This document shows, in pieces, positions 22,975-35,198 of a DNA stretch of 64,000 bases (the first letter of the stretch is position 1; each line of letters begins with the position of its first letter). The DNA is from Dendrocalamus latiflorus (taxonomy: Eukaryota > Streptophyta > Magnoliopsida > Poales > Poaceae), in assembly GCA_017311315.1 (NCBI GenBank), contig CM029610.1, forward strand, positions 34,842,870-34,906,869, given 5' to 3'. The notes under the pieces were generated by a model, which was not told the origin of the DNA, searched no databases, and saw only the letters and a program-made list of their open reading frames with translations. The position numbers were made by a program, and so were the translations under genes.

Positions 22975-23276
22975 AAAAATCCTAAACCTAACCACATGGT
23001 CTAACAGTTTGCAAGTATGATCTACAGATAATTAGAGTGTGTCAGCTTCTTGCAGACATATGGATTTTCTCAAAATAGTTAAAGCAATCTGTTGAAACAA
23101 GCTCCCGTGCGTGTATATGTATGTGTGCATATATATGATTAATCTACACCGTTATAATCTAGCCCTATCAAAACAAGCTGGGCAAATCATATTTCTTTTT
23201 AAGGATTATTATGGGATTTTTTGTCCTCAAAGCAAAGGATGTGCCTTAAATTTTACCGGTTATTTGTATTTATATG
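22975..23276. other. Spacer shared with the 36.2 kb region
   Basis: 23040-23105 (GTCAGCTTCTTGCAGACATA and following) recurs at 36202-36270. This is evidence that flanks of the receptor-kinase locus were duplicated. No gene is seen. Confidence 0.55.
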
Positions 23277-23572
23277 GACAAGCATGTAGGACAGGTACCA
23301 GAAGAAGTTGGCCATTTGAAAACACTATTCAATCTGAGCCTCGCTGACGACTTGCTTTATGGTAGCATACCACAAGTTGGACAACATCCAATTTGGAGTA
23401 TTTAGATTTATCATCGAATAACCTAAGTGGTTCAAAACAAGGATCAGTTGAACACACTCTCGAACTTCAGTTTCTGAGGTTGAATCACAATCACTTCAAT
23501 GGCAACATACATATCGAGCTTGGGATGTTGATAAACCTAAATGATTTGCTAGACTTAAGGGCAGTCCTAATA
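23277..23572 (+). pseudogene. LRR receptor-kinase fragment
   Basis: Readable pieces are VPEEVGHLKTLFNLSLADDL, then YGSIPQVG, and in a shifted frame LEYLDLSSNNLSGSKQGSVE with NHNHFNGNIHIELGMLINLN. They correspond closely to the end of the LRR domain of the kinase pseudogene at 27180-27420. At least one frameshift is present (about 23375). The fragment is cut by a Tourist-like MITE inserted at 23559. It is a remnant of another copy of the MIK2-like receptor kinase. Only the last LRRs survive, so no product is expected. Confidence 0.75.
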
Positions 23573-23927
23573 GTGTATTGATGATGGTTTCTATCCTCAT
23601 TAAATGACTTGCCACGTAGGCAAAATACTGACATGGCAACGTAATTAATGATGAAAGAGAGCACAAATCCTAGAAACGGTTTCCTCATGAAGAAATCAGG
23701 TCTTCACTCCACCCAATGCACCAAGAAACTATGAAATCGCCATTGGGAAGAAACCACCAGTTTCTAGGGGGCTCGTGGCACACTCTCATTGGAGGAAGAA
23801 AATAGAGTTGGGAGAGAAAAGGAGAAAATAATTATTACTCGAAGACACCTCCACTGTGGAAGATAGTTTCTATAGATGATTTCTTGTGCTATGGAAATCG
23901 TGTCAGTTTCTTCCATTGGGACTGCCC
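23559..23927. mobile_element. Tourist-like (PIF/Harbinger) MITE
   Basis: Ends GGGCAGTCCTAATAGTG and CCATTGGGACTGCCC; 3-bp duplications TAA at 23556-23558 and 23928-23930. Inserted in the LRR fragment. 369 bp, non-coding. Confidence 0.85.
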
Positions 23928-24285
23928 TAATTGATACGCCCTCAGTTCAGAGATACACGGTGTTTTAGAAAACGTGCAGTCAAATTTTATTTAACTTTAA
24001 ATCTAAATATTTTGGTGATATATGAACATATTTATATAAAAAATAACGATTAAAATTATATGTTATAGACCATGTCGATATCCAAAACATCGTATTTTCT
24101 TGAACAGAGTAACTCCTTTGTGAGACCATACCAAAGCCGGCGGTCTGAACATGCTACAAGTGCCAGACAGATCCGACATCACTTGACATGTAAGACGCCG
24201 CCGAACTGATACGACGGTGGCTTTAGGTATACGCGCTCGCGTCCACCTCGTGTATCGCGTTCAACGCGCATTCTGAAAGCCCTAA

Positions 24286-24568
24286 GGGCATCTCCAATGG
24301 TTATAGCTAGCAACTAACTATAAGACTTCCACATCATCTATATAGTACACACTAAAGTTAGCATTCTAAAGAACTATCTATAAGGATAGCTATTTGATGC
24401 TTACATGCACACACAGAATTTATGGAGGCTGCCTCGTTTGGCGCTATAGACTATCTCTAGAGCTGTAGAGAGCTGCGTTCTCTTTCTTCATTTAATATCT
24501 TCCACGTAGGACAGTTGATGACATGGACTCTCTTGTAGATAGCTGCTATAGACCCATTGGAGATGCTC
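24286..24568. mobile_element. Tourist-like (PIF/Harbinger) MITE
   Basis: Ends GGGCATCTCCAATGG and CCATTGGAGATGCTC; TAA duplications at 24283-24285 and 24569-24571. It lies about 310 bp upstream of the receptor-kinase ATG. Confidence 0.9.
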
Positions 24569-24784
24569 TAATGTTAACGATGACTTGACTTCAGACCTTC
24601 AACTTGCCGTAGTTCACCATGTGCAAAACATGTTGACGTCCTTGACGAGGTAAGCTGCCTAGAGAAAACGGAAACATTTGCCCTGTTTCGAGGGCTGAAC
24701 TACTCTGACTGACTTGACTGACTGTAAGTCTTTCACAATTACCATCCATTGCGAAACCCAAAAGAGGCAGCAGTTCAGGTGCCA

Positions 24785-24794
24785 TATATATAAA
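24785..24794 (+). promoter_or_regulatory. TATA box of the LRR receptor-kinase locus
   Basis: TATATATAAA lies 92 bp before the ATG at 24877. A related upstream region recurs before the N-terminal fragment at 39449. Confidence 0.6.
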
Positions 24795-24876
24795 TTAAGC
24801 TGGTGAGATGAAATCACACCCTGATCGCCCGAACAAACTCCTGCAGTCCTCCTCTTAAACTCTTTGCAGTCTAGTT

Positions 24877-27800
24877 ATGGAGCAGTCATCTCCCGCAAAA
24901 CTCATCTCGTTCACTATAATATTATCCTCATTTCTCCCAACCGTTGCTGTGCCATCACTTGACGAGCAAGCAGCAGCACTCCTTGCCTGGAAAGCCACCC
25001 TCCCAAACAAACAAGTCCTGCAATCCTGGGGAAACAAGACATGACCATGCAACTGGCGTGGCATCAAGTGCGGCACACAAGCAAGGCACCGGGTGGTCAC
25101 CAAGATCTCTTTGCCGGGGATGCGGCTCGGAGGCACGCTTGAGGCCCTCAACTTCTCGGCCTTGACAACCTTGACGAGTCTCGAGCTCTCGCACAACCGT
25201 CTTACCGGGAGGATTCCTCCGAATATTGCGCTTCTCAAAGTGATCGATGCTTTGTATCTGCACGACAATCAGATAAGAGGCTCAATTCCACCTGTTTTAG
25301 GAAACTTGGTGAACTTAGAATACTTGGAGCTTAGCAACAACACACTCACTGGTTCTATTCCAAACAACGTAGGAAATTTAACTAAACTCACTGACTTATA
25401 CCTTTATAATAACCAACTTTCTGGATTTATTCCTCAAGAACTAGGTTACTTGGTGAACTTAGAAGACTTGAACCTTAGCAACAACACACACGTGGGGTCC
25501 ATTCCAAGAAAGTTGGGCAATCTAACAAAACTCTCAGTCTTGCGTCTTTGGGGAAACAACTTTTCTGGGCACATCCCACAAGAACTAGGTTACTTGGTGA
25601 ACTTAGAAAAATTAGAGCTTAGCGACAACAAATTCACGGGTTCCATTCCAAACAGCTTAGGGAATTTGACAAGACTTACTACCTTGTATCTCTGGGGTAA
25701 CCAACTTTCTGGGCTTATTCCTCAAGAACTAGGTTACTTGGTGAACTTAGAAAACTTGTACCTGGGCAACAACACACTCATGGGGTCCGTTCCAAGAAAC
25801 TTGGGTAATCTGACAAAACTCTCAATCTTGAATCTTCGGGAAAACAACTTTTCTGGGCACATCCCTCAAGAACTAGGTTTCTTGGTAAACTTAGAAAACT
25901 TAGAGCTTAGAGACAACAAACTCACGGGCTCCATTCCAAACAGCATAGGAAATTTGACTAAACTCACCAGCTTATACCTTTTCAATAACCAACTTTCTGG
26001 ATACATCCCTCAAGAATTAGGGAATTTGTTGAACTTAGAAAATTTGGAGCTTGTAAACAACACACTCAAGGGGTTTATTCCAAACAGTTTGTGGAATTTG
26101 ACTAAACTCACTACCCTATATCTTGGCGGTAACCGACTTTCCGGGTATATTCCTCAAGAAATAAGTTACCTGATGAACTTGGAAAACTTGGGACTTGAGA
26201 ACAACACGCTCACGGGGTTTGTTCCAAACAACTTAGGAAATTTGACTAAACTCACCCGCTTGTACGTTTACACTAACCAACTTTCTAGATACATCCCTCG
26301 AGAATTAGGGAATTTGTTGAACTTAGAATATTTGGAGCTTTCAGACAACCAACTCAAGGGGTTTATTCCAAATAGTTTAGGGAATTTGACTAAACTTACT
26401 AGCTTGTATCTCTGGGGTAACCAACTTTCTGGGCTTATTCCTCAAGAACTAGGTTACTTGGTGAACTTAGAAAACTTGTACCTGGGCAACAACACACTCA
26501 TGGGGTCCGTTCCAGGAAACTTGGGTAATTTGACAAAACTCTCAAACTTGAATCTTCGGGGAAACAACTTTTCTGGGCACATCCCTCAAGAACTAGGTTT
26601 CTTGGTAAATTTAGAAAACTTAGAGCTTAGCAACAACAAACTCACGGGTTCCATTCCAAACAGCTTAGGAAATTTGACTAAACTCACCAGCTTATACCTT
26701 TTCAATAACCAACTTTCTGGATACATCCCTTAAGGAATTGGCGGCTTAATGAATCTTGCTGTGTTGGGACTTACTGAAAACAATCTCAGCGGTGCCTTGC
26801 CACCAGATTTGTGTGTCATAGGCAAGCTACAGCATCTCACTGCTAGTGGCAACAACTTGGTTGGACCCTTACCAAAAAGCTTGCTAAACTGCACAAGCCT
26901 AGTCAGAGTTCGTCTTGAGCGAAATCAGCTCGAAGGAGATATCTCCAAGATGGGAGTTCATCAAAATTTTGTTTATATTGATGTGAGCTCAAATAAACCA
27001 TTTGGTCAATTATCTCATCGCTGGGGTGAGTGCAACAAGCTTAGCATGCTACGTACTTCAAACAACATTACTGGAGTCATACCACCAAGCATAGGGCAAT
27101 TGTCTCAACTGTGGATACTTGATATTTCATCAAATAAACTTGAAGAACAGATTCCACTAGAAATTGGCAAGCTAACGGCTCTATTCAATTTGAGCCTTGG
27201 TAACAATGTGCTCCAGGGAAGCATACCACAAGAAGTTGGATTGCTAAACAATTTGCGCTATTTGGATTTATCATCAAACAACCTAAGTGGCCCGAAATGA
27301 GGATAAATTGAGCATTGTTTGTATCTTCACTTTCTGAAGCTGAGCCACAATCACTTCAATGGCAGCATTCCTATCGAACTAGGGATGTTGGTTTACCTAC
27401 AAGAATTGTTGGATCTATGTGACAACTCATTTTCTGGTGCTATACCAAGTCAGCTGAGTGGTTTGAACATGCTCGAAGCTCTGAATCTTTCACACAATGC
27501 ATTGAATGGCAGCATTCCGCAATCATTTCAGAGCATGATAAGCCTCTCATCCATGGATGTGTCATACAATAATTTGGAAGGGCCAATGCCACAAAGTAGT
27601 TTTTTTTGAAAATGCTTCACTCGAGTGGTTCAAGCACAATAAGCAACTGTGTGGTGTAGTGAAAGGTTTGCCCCCTTGTGACATTATCCGAAGTGGCGGA
27701 CAAGAAAAGAGGTCGAAAGCTATTTTACGAGCTATTATACCTGCTGTTGTAGCTTTCCTGTTTATCACTGCACTAGTAACATGGCAATGTAAATGGAAGA

Positions 27801-29002
27801 AATCCATGACACAGTGTGCAGATCAAGTGCAACAGACAAAGTTGTTCGCCATGTGGAACTTTAGTGGAGGAGATGTGTACAAGCAAATTGTTGACACCAC
27901 AGAAAATTTCAGTGACACTCATTACATTAGAACTGGAGGGAATGGATCTGTCTATAGAGCTCAACTACTAACAGGTGAAATATTTGCTGTGAAGAAGGTT
28001 CATATGATGGAAGATGATGAGCTATTTAATCGTGAAATAGATGCTTTGATGCATATTCGGCACCGCAACATTGCTAAGTTATTTCGGTACTGTTCTGCTA
28101 CTCATGGTAGATTCCTGGTCTATGAATACATGGATAGAGGAAGCTTAGCAGCATTTTTAAAGACCAAGGAAACTGCAATTGAATTGGATTGGACGAGGAG
28201 GTTAAATATTGTAAAGGATGTTGCTTATGCTTTGTCTTACATACACCATGATTGCTTTGCACCAATAGTCCATCGAGATATAACAAGCAACAACATTTTG
28301 CTCGATGCAAAATTCAGAGCTTGCATTTCTGATTTTGGTATAGCCAAGATACTAAATGCGGATGAATCAAACTACACAAGGATTGCTGGGACAAAAGGAT
28401 ATCTTGTCGCAGGTAAAAATTTATATGTTGGTTACTTCATTGTTGTAATCTATTTTGTTCATAATTTATTATATTCATTTTCTTTTCAACTATGAAATGC
28501 TCAACATTCATCTTTCCAATCACCATTACATGATGTACAAATGCCATAAATGCGCACAATGCATGTCTCTAGTCTATGCAATCGACATTAATTAGCATTC
28601 ATCCATACTTGTGTAGACAAGGGTTATCACAATTGACTATCAAATATTGACATAGTAGAGCTTGCATACACAACAAAGGTGACCGAGAAGTGCGATGTCT
28701 ATAGCTTTGGAGTCCTTGTGCTTGAGCTGTTTATGGGACATCATCCAGGTGATTTCCTTTTGTCCCTCTCATCCGTGACCAAGAAAAGTACTTCAATGAA
28801 GGATTTGTTGGACACCCGGCTCCCACTTCCTGAAGCTGTGATTGCAAGTGAAATATTCAAAGTTATCACGGTTACTGTTCAGTGCTTAGAACCTAACCCA
28901 TCACGCCGTCCAACAATGCAACATGTAATCCATGTGTTGTCTACAGCTGAAGGACTCAGTAATATTGATTATCTGCATGCTAACATTGTAATCCCTGCCT
29001 AG
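24877..29002 (+). pseudogene. MIK2-like LRR receptor kinase (LRR-RLK) pseudogene
   Basis: The start gives MEQSSPAKLISFTIILSSFL (signal peptide), an LRRNT region (LLAWKATLP, CNWRGIKC), about 25 LRRs of 24 residues, a membrane segment (AIIPAVVAFLFITALVTW), and a kinase with FAVKK, HRDITSNN and DFG. The single intron (28413-28658) is in the kinase; the stop is at 29000. Lesions: TGA at 25042, TAA at 26731 (Gln in related repeats), TGA and TAA near 27298-27306, and a frameshift in an 8-T run near 27605. The glycine loop reads IRTGGNGSV rather than the usual IGTGGNGSV, and the APE motif reads VAE. Related plant proteins are plasma-membrane receptors such as MIK2/At1g35710 types. Coding traces are otherwise well kept, so inactivation looks recent. 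Confidence 0.9.
25686..26730 (+). repeat. 720-bp internal LRR duplication
   Basis: 25686-26010 and 26406-26730 are nearly identical, offset by exactly 720 bp (ten 24-residue LRRs). Both read YLWGNQLSGLIPQELGYLVN through LFNNQLSGYIP. This points to unequal exchange within the LRR array. Confidence 0.85.
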
Positions 29003-29630
29003 TACTCGAAAATGTTCTTAGAACATTGCTGTTTCTTCCATTCCACCTTTTGATTAGAGATTGTAATTCCTCATTTGTATGATAATTTGTTTTTACTTTA
29101 CCCTCATACCCTGTTGTTCTATATTCTGGCAAGACGTTGTTATACTTTAAGCTGATCATTCACATTAAGTTGGCATGTAGGATTGGGTTGTAAGCAATGT
29201 AAAGAACCTCTTGCTAGTAATTATACTTCCAAATTTCATGTGCAACCTCTGTTGGAGAATGTGGGAGGCTATTTTCTTTTGTAATTTTCATGTTTCAACC
29301 GTGATTTTTATGCATAACATTGACTTCATGTTTTTTGGGTCCTTTTGATTGTAGCACTTTTCAAACGGTAATGTTTAGTCTTTTCCCGTTGCCACCAATT
29401 GTGACTGCAACAATACCCATTTGTTGCTTTTCAACAAAAAACAGACATGTTAATTGAAAGCTTGTTTGGCACAGTACTGTCAAAGCCACCTAGCCCTTAT
29501 ATTGCAATTGCATGGATTTGAATACCTTGAATTGCAAGCGAACAATTGACATTTGTTGATTCCCAAATCCCAACATTTACACAGAAAATTCTTTTTTAAC
29601 TTGCCCTTTTTTGCCAATAAACCCCTATTT
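29003..29630. other. 3' flank of the receptor-kinase locus
   Basis: The downstream sequence recurs in diverged form at 34256-34920 after the kinase C-terminal fragment there. No gene is seen. Confidence 0.6.
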
Positions 29631-30455
29631 CACTACTACAGAAAGCCTCATAGTAGACGCTAAATCACAGACGGTTTCGTGAAACCGTCTGTGATTTACA
29701 CTATTACAGACGGTTTTAATTTGGAGGCCGTCTGTGGTATTTGTGGCGGGAAAAAGGAGTATCACAGACGGTTCTTACCGCTGAACCGTCTGTGATACTA
29801 GAATACCACAGACGGTTTTATAATAAAAACCGTCTGTGATATTCCAGATTATCACAGACGGTTTTTATTATAAAACCGTCTGTGATACTAGAATATCACA
29901 GACGGTTTTATAATAAAAACCGTCTGTGATAATCTGGAATATCACAGACGGTTTTTATTATAAAACCGTTTGTGGTATTCTAGTATCACAGATGGTTTTT
30001 ATTATAAAAACCGTCTGTGATACGTTTCCCGCCTTGCAATCCCTCAAAATTTCATATTTTCCCGCTTAAGTCCGAGTATGGTTCAGTTTTGAGACACCTT
30101 CAGTAAAACGGGCATAACTTTTGCATACGGTGTCCGTTTTCGACGTTCTTGTACTCGTTGGAAAGCTAACGACGAGCCCGATCCAAAACAAACGACCCGC
30201 TTGCGCCCGTCGCCCTCCAAAACCCCGAAAATCGGCCATCTTTGGACCTAAACCTGCGTTGCAAGTTTTTGGTTTCTGTTTTTGCCCTTTTTCTTGGTTT
30301 TATTTTCAGAATTTGGATTTTTCTTCAACTGCAAAGTTGTAGATCTCGTCGAAACCTTTCAAATGAGTATATATAAACTATATAAACCTTTGCTATTTTA
30401 TCTTTTTAGACTAGTTGTTTATATTGCATCAGTATATAAATTTTGTGCTCCAATT

Positions 30456-30649
30456 CACAGACGGTTCTATATATAGAACCGTCTGTGATATTCATTCATC
30501 ACAGACGGTTCTATATATAGAACCGTCTGTGATAATCTGACCGCTGGGCCCGTCGATCCTCAGCCCACGAATCGTAGCTCCGCCTTTCCGTTCCCGCGCC
30601 AAAAATTTCGAATTCCCGCCTCTCCCTCCCTCTCCCTCCCCTATAAATA
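30456..30649 (+). promoter_or_regulatory. Palindrome pair and TATA box inside element D
   Basis: Two family palindromes with centre CTATATATAG (30456-30534) lie about 110 bp upstream of a TATA box (CTATAAATAT, 30641-30650) in a CCCTCTCC-rich context. The arrangement recurs in elements A and C. Promoter activity is inferred. Confidence 0.5.
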
Positions 30650-30659
30650 TAACCAAAAT

Positions 30660-31080
30660 CCAGCCTCTTTGCTGGTCTCCTCTTCCTTGCTGTCCTCCTC
30701 CTTGCTGTCCTCCTCTTCCTTGCTGTCCTCCTCCTTGCTGTTCTCCTCTTCCTTGCTGTCCTCCTCCTTGCAGACGACGTAGAAGCATCTAGCTCGTGCC
30801 AACCGGGCAGACGCTCAATCAACGCCGACGATGGTGGTCGTCAAAGACATTCAGCTCATGCGTTGCATCAGGGGCGAGAAGGCATAGAGGATCTTTGCTT
30901 GTTGTGTAACCTGCTCGTTGTTCTTGTTGTGTAACCTGCTCGTTGTTCTTGTTGTGTAACCTGCTTGTTGTTCTTGTTGTTCTTGTTGTATAACTTGCTC
31001 GTTGTTCTTGTTGTGTAATCTGCTCGCTGTTCTTGTTGTGTAACCTGCTCGTTGTTCTCGTTGTGTAACCTGCTCGTTGT
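30660..31080. repeat. Two tandem-repeat blocks in element D
   Basis: 30665-30775 repeats CCTTGCTGTCCTCCTC units. 30897-31080 holds about seven copies of a 25-bp unit (TTGTTGTGTAACCTGCTCG and six more bases). The Arg/Thr- or Gln-rich minus-strand ORFs here are artefacts of the repeats. Confidence 0.85.
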
Positions 31081-31571
31081 TTTGAGATATTGTAATGGTA
31101 TACTCTAATCTTAATAAAAATTGATGTTTTATATTTGTGAAATGAATTGAGATGTGAATTGGATGTATACATGTACATGTTGATCTGCTTGTTTCAGAGG
31201 GCATGGCTAGCATTTCCTGAGGCTAGCCAATAAATAGAAATAGGTCTAGGAACAGAAGGGAATATCACAGACGGTTTTTAGTTAAAAACCGTCTGTGATA
31301 TATAGTTATCACAGACGGTTTTTAGTTAAAAACCGTCTGTGATATTTACATATCACAGACGGTTTTTAACTAAAAACCGTCTGTGATAACTATATATCAC
31401 AGACGGTTTTTAACTAAAAACCGTCTGTGATATTTGCTTCACAGACGGTTCGAAAACCGTCTGTGATGACCTCGCATTATCACTGACCCATAAATTCAGA
31501 CGGTTCACAAAACCGTCTGTGATGACGTTTTTGAACCGTCTGTGATGACCTTTTCTGTAGTAGTAGTGTTT

Positions 31572-32430
31572 ACGCATTCTAATAGATAGTTGGATAAGGA
31601 CAAGAACGATCATCATGGTGGCATAGTGATAATGCAGTTAGCACGATTCAACCACTCCTTAATGAATACTTTCAGCATACAACAAATTTTGGGCAGCGCT
31701 AACCAACCATATAGTGCATAAACAAAGCAATCGCTTCACAGAATTACCAGAGGCGAAGGCTAAGATACGTGTACGGCGTACCGCATTGTCAATGGCAGAT
31801 CTTTGAATCCCCCACTGCATCTCCGAACGGCTCCTTTTGATCTTTTGGAAAATCGGATGACTATGGATCGGCCGGAGCTGGACTGTGCGGTTGTGGAACC
31901 ACCGCGTTGGGTGCAGCCGGCAGCTGTGCTCGTGCAGTCAAGGACGATCGTGGGATGGGATCGATTCTTTTCTAACCTAGAGGAGCCGCTGTCGTGGGTT
32001 TTGTTGGCTTTAGTCACCTGGGCCGAACAGAGATCAGGCTGGTGCCACTGCTAATGGTTGGAACTTGGAAAGGGTTAGCTTTTAAGGCTCTGCTCCTATT
32101 GGACACACATGTGACATTCAATTATTTACCATAAACTCACACGTATCAATCTCGTAACATTGCTAATCAACATGGCAACTAATGGAAACACAAATACAAT
32201 GCTTTGATCCAAACTGATCCTACTGTGCAATAGAGTGTGTGTAAAGTTTAAAATTAACTATTTTAGTTGTTGAACCTAGGTCAAGTTTTAATAGTTACTT
32301 AACCTAAGCCAAGTTTTAATGCTGAGTTTTAGTTTAATAACCAATCCTAAGTCAAATTCTTAGTTGACTAAGATAGCCTAGGTCACCAGATTATCTACCA
32401 CGGACCTAGCACCCACTCTAATACCAACTG
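31572..32430. other. Flank of kinase locus; uncharacterised short ORF
   Basis: 31572-31850 continues the kinase 3' flank (matches about 34960-35190). An 83-codon ORF at 31803-32054 on the plus strand has no recognised domain. The rest is AT-rich. Confidence 0.45.
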
Positions 32431-32953
32431 TAACATTCCAGCCTAATCTCTGAGCCTAGAATGCTACCACTACATGATAATGCTACCATTTATACTCATC
32501 GCAACTAGATTTCAGCAGCATCTCCTCCATTTAAAACTCAACAGCATGATAAGCAATATCTGCTTAACGTATGAACATTGTAGCAAATATATAAGTTTGC
32601 CATCTATCAAGAGGACACACATGTGCCACACCCGACTAACTATGTCCATCAAGACATACTTTTAACACTAACTATTTTAGCATGCCATTCATGTCTAATT
32701 AGCCTACCTAAAGGTGGTATGTGAATGTTGTTAGTACGAATCCAGACAGTAAACTTAGAAGCACCCTCGGTCGGGTATGGAGACCACCGAGGGTGCGAAA
32801 GGGCCCAAGGAGAAACACACAAATACAAGTATATTCAACATGAGTGTCTAAGGTTAAAAATGGCCTCCCCTCCTCCATTATATAGGGTCTTATTTATAGA
32901 GTGAGAGGGGAAGACAAATGAAGTTACAAGATTGTTTTCGGGGTCCAGTTTAC
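32431..32953. repeat. LTR-like fragment starting TGTAACATTCC
   Basis: TGTAACATTCCAGCC and GAATGCTACCACTACATG resemble the start of the solo LTR at 15485 (TGTAACGCCC, GATGCTACCACCCCATG). The right limit is unclear. No gene is seen. Confidence 0.4.
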
Positions 32954-33164
32954 TGTTGTAGGGGTGCCCCAGCCCCCATCTACTAGGCCTTACAACAAGT
33001 CCAATAGTATATGGATATGTGTATAAAAGAATGTACTAATGTACCCTCACCTTTTGTAATTATTAATGGGTAGGATGGGAATTTTCCATCTTATCCCATT
33101 CATATATATAAACCCCCAAGAGTGGTACAAGATGACCAGATCCACTCATTTTACTCACTACCTC
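32954..33164. repeat. Second LTR family, partial copy
   Basis: It starts TGTTGTAGGGGTGCCCC and includes CATATATATAAACCCCCAAG and GATCCACTCATTTTA. It matches 58023-58262. It is cut at 33164 by the long-LTR fragment. Confidence 0.6.
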
Positions 33165-33927
33165 TGTCGGACCTCGGAGCAACAACTCCTGAATTCTCTG
33201 TGTAAATCGCACTAGTCCAGGATTAGCTAGAGCACATAGTGGACAACAAAGATAAATATCAACCATAATGATATTTATTGACTAAATATGGGCATGATTG
33301 CCAAAATTTACAGCCATGGCCAATAGGCCAAATTTAAACATGAGCAGTGGAAGATAAGCATCGAAGCAGAAGAAGCCCAACAAGCTTGCCCACAGGCAAA
33401 CAATAATAAGACACGACCTACTCATCCTGATCTTCACCGTAGTTGAAGTTGTCTTCCTCTGTGTGGAGATAGCAAGGTGAGTACAATCTTGCACTCCGCA
33501 AGTGACACGGAGAAATGCAACATAATGATAAAGGCAACAAAGGAAGGAATATAGGGTTATTTGAGCATAAAACAGCATTTAAAGAAATACAATAAATAGA
33601 TTAAAAATTGCTAAATTTAATATAATAATAAAACAATAATTGCAAATGAAATTAATACCGTTAGTGTAGATCTATCCCCCACACTAACCTAACTACGAGT
33701 ATCCCACCCGGACCATCTTTTCCAAAAGATCTCATATGAATTCCATCCATCCAGACATTTTTAATCTCTCATGGATTCCATCCATCCATAAGCTTTTCAT
33801 AAACTATTTTGAAAAACAAAGTCTAATCCGTGACAAACTTAGCATGCTCATGACTGTGGACACGACTATCCAGGATAGATTATATATCTATAGAGGTTGT
33901 ATAGCTTTACCCACAAGACATGATCAG
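33165..33927 (-). mobile_element. Long-LTR fragment, reverse orientation
   Basis: Reverse complement of about 830-1602: begins TGTCGGACCTCGGAGCAAC and stops at GACATGATCA (33927), where similarity to the other copies ends. Truncated. Confidence 0.8.
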
Positions 33928-34085
33928 TAGATAGTGCTTACAGAAACAGTACTGAACATCAAAATACATATCATGTGGAAGCGTAAATATAATAGTAGAC
34001 TTACTCATGAGCCGATCATGCCGAAATCAGTAACATGCAGCAGCAGAAACGAAGCACACAGGTAGGACTCTCAGGACGTGCCCAC

Positions 34086-34256
34086 AGGCAGCCAACTGTG
34101 ATCATGGTTGCTATTCGGTGCATAGAACCTAACCCATCACGACGTCCAACAATGCAACATGCAATCCATGTGTTCTCTCCAGCTGAAGGACTCGGTAATC
34201 TTGATTATCTACACAGCAACATCGTCATCCTACCCACAAATGGTGAATGTTCTTAG
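34086..34256 (+). pseudogene. LRR receptor-kinase, C-terminal end fragment
   Basis: The frame VAIRCIEPNPSRRPTMQHAI followed by DYLHSNIVI matches the end of the kinase at 28870-28990 (VQCLEPNPSRRPTMQHVI, DYLHANIVI). Only kinase subdomain XI and the tail remain, with the 3' flank to about 35190 still similar to the flank of the main copy. It is the 3' remnant of a duplicated receptor-kinase gene; its 5' portion is not adjacent. The ATG at 34035 lies in unrelated sequence and is not meaningful. Confidence 0.8.
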
Positions 34257-35198
34257 CACATTACTACTTCTGTTGCACTTTTTTTATTTAGACTGTAATT
34301 CATCATTTGTGTGATGTTTTTTTTTTGCTTTACACTGTACTGTGTGGGTGAAACGTGCCACTATAATTGAAGTTGATCATTCATGGTTGGAATGCCGGGT
34401 TGGGTTGTAAGCAATGCAGAAAACAGAAATTTTGTTATTAGTACTTCCAAAATTCTCACCCGGTGATTTTCTATGGGTGAATAACAATCTATGTTGGAGG
34501 AGGTGGGAGCCCATTTTGTTAACTTTTTTTTGGGAACACAGATATGTAATTTTCTATGGGCGAAAAGCATTGATATCATCATCGCCATCTCTCTCTCTCT
34601 CTCAAACAAGCATTGACACCATCTCTTTCCGGCCCTTTAATTGCAGCCATTTGAAATTATAAAATTTTAGCCGTTTTCCCCGTTGCCATTCCATTGGTTG
34701 CTTTTCAACGAGAACAAGCATGTTCAATTCAAAGTTTTCCCATGGCACATTAATGCCAAAGCCACCTAGCTTCCTATATTACAGTTCCATGAATTTGAAG
34801 ATCTGGAATTGCAAGGGAACAACTCACATTCGTTGATTTCCAACCTTTCCATAGAAATTCCATTTCAATTTTGCCAAAAAAAATCTAACAAAACCCCCAT
34901 TCTATAAATAAATAAAACGCTCGTATAAAAGCCGAGAATGGTCCTCATACTGAACTGAATACCGATAATGCAGTTAACACAAACGAATTATTTCCTAACA
35001 CAAACGAATTATTTCCTAGTAAACCACTTTTAGCACACAACAAATTTGGGATCCATTATCCAACCATAGTTAGGGCATAAACAAAGGCAAAGGCATAATA
35101 CGCGTACCACACTGTCAATGGCAAGTTGCTAAATCCGCCACAGCATGTCGAGGAGGCTCCTCTAGCAGCCAGTTGCGCAGTCCCCTTTCGATCTTTTA
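34257..35198. other. 3' flank of the kinase remnant (no CACTA D)
   Basis: Diverged copy of 29003-29630 joined to 31572-31850, without the CACTA element: an approximate empty site for element D near 34900-34920. No gene is seen. Confidence 0.55.

Larger units (their letters stand above)
29631..31568. mobile_element. Short non-autonomous CACTA element D
   Basis: Left end CACTACTACAGAAAGCC at 29631; right end TTTCTGTAGTAGTAGTG at 31568, with one extra TAG triplet; flanking TTT on both sides. 1,938 bp. Subterminal palindromes occupy 29660-30020 and 31262-31560. No transposase or protease is present. The right 430 bp match element A (6740-7246), so D is a family derivative. The interior has a family-type AT/GC mosaic, a TATA box and two tandem-repeat blocks. 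The target duplication is in a T run and is therefore weaker evidence than the ends. Confidence 0.88.

Noticed and set aside
30492..31213. Long Gln/Gly- and Arg/Thr-rich minus-strand ORFs in element D
   Set aside because: Products of the 25-bp and CCTTGCTGTCC tandem repeats.
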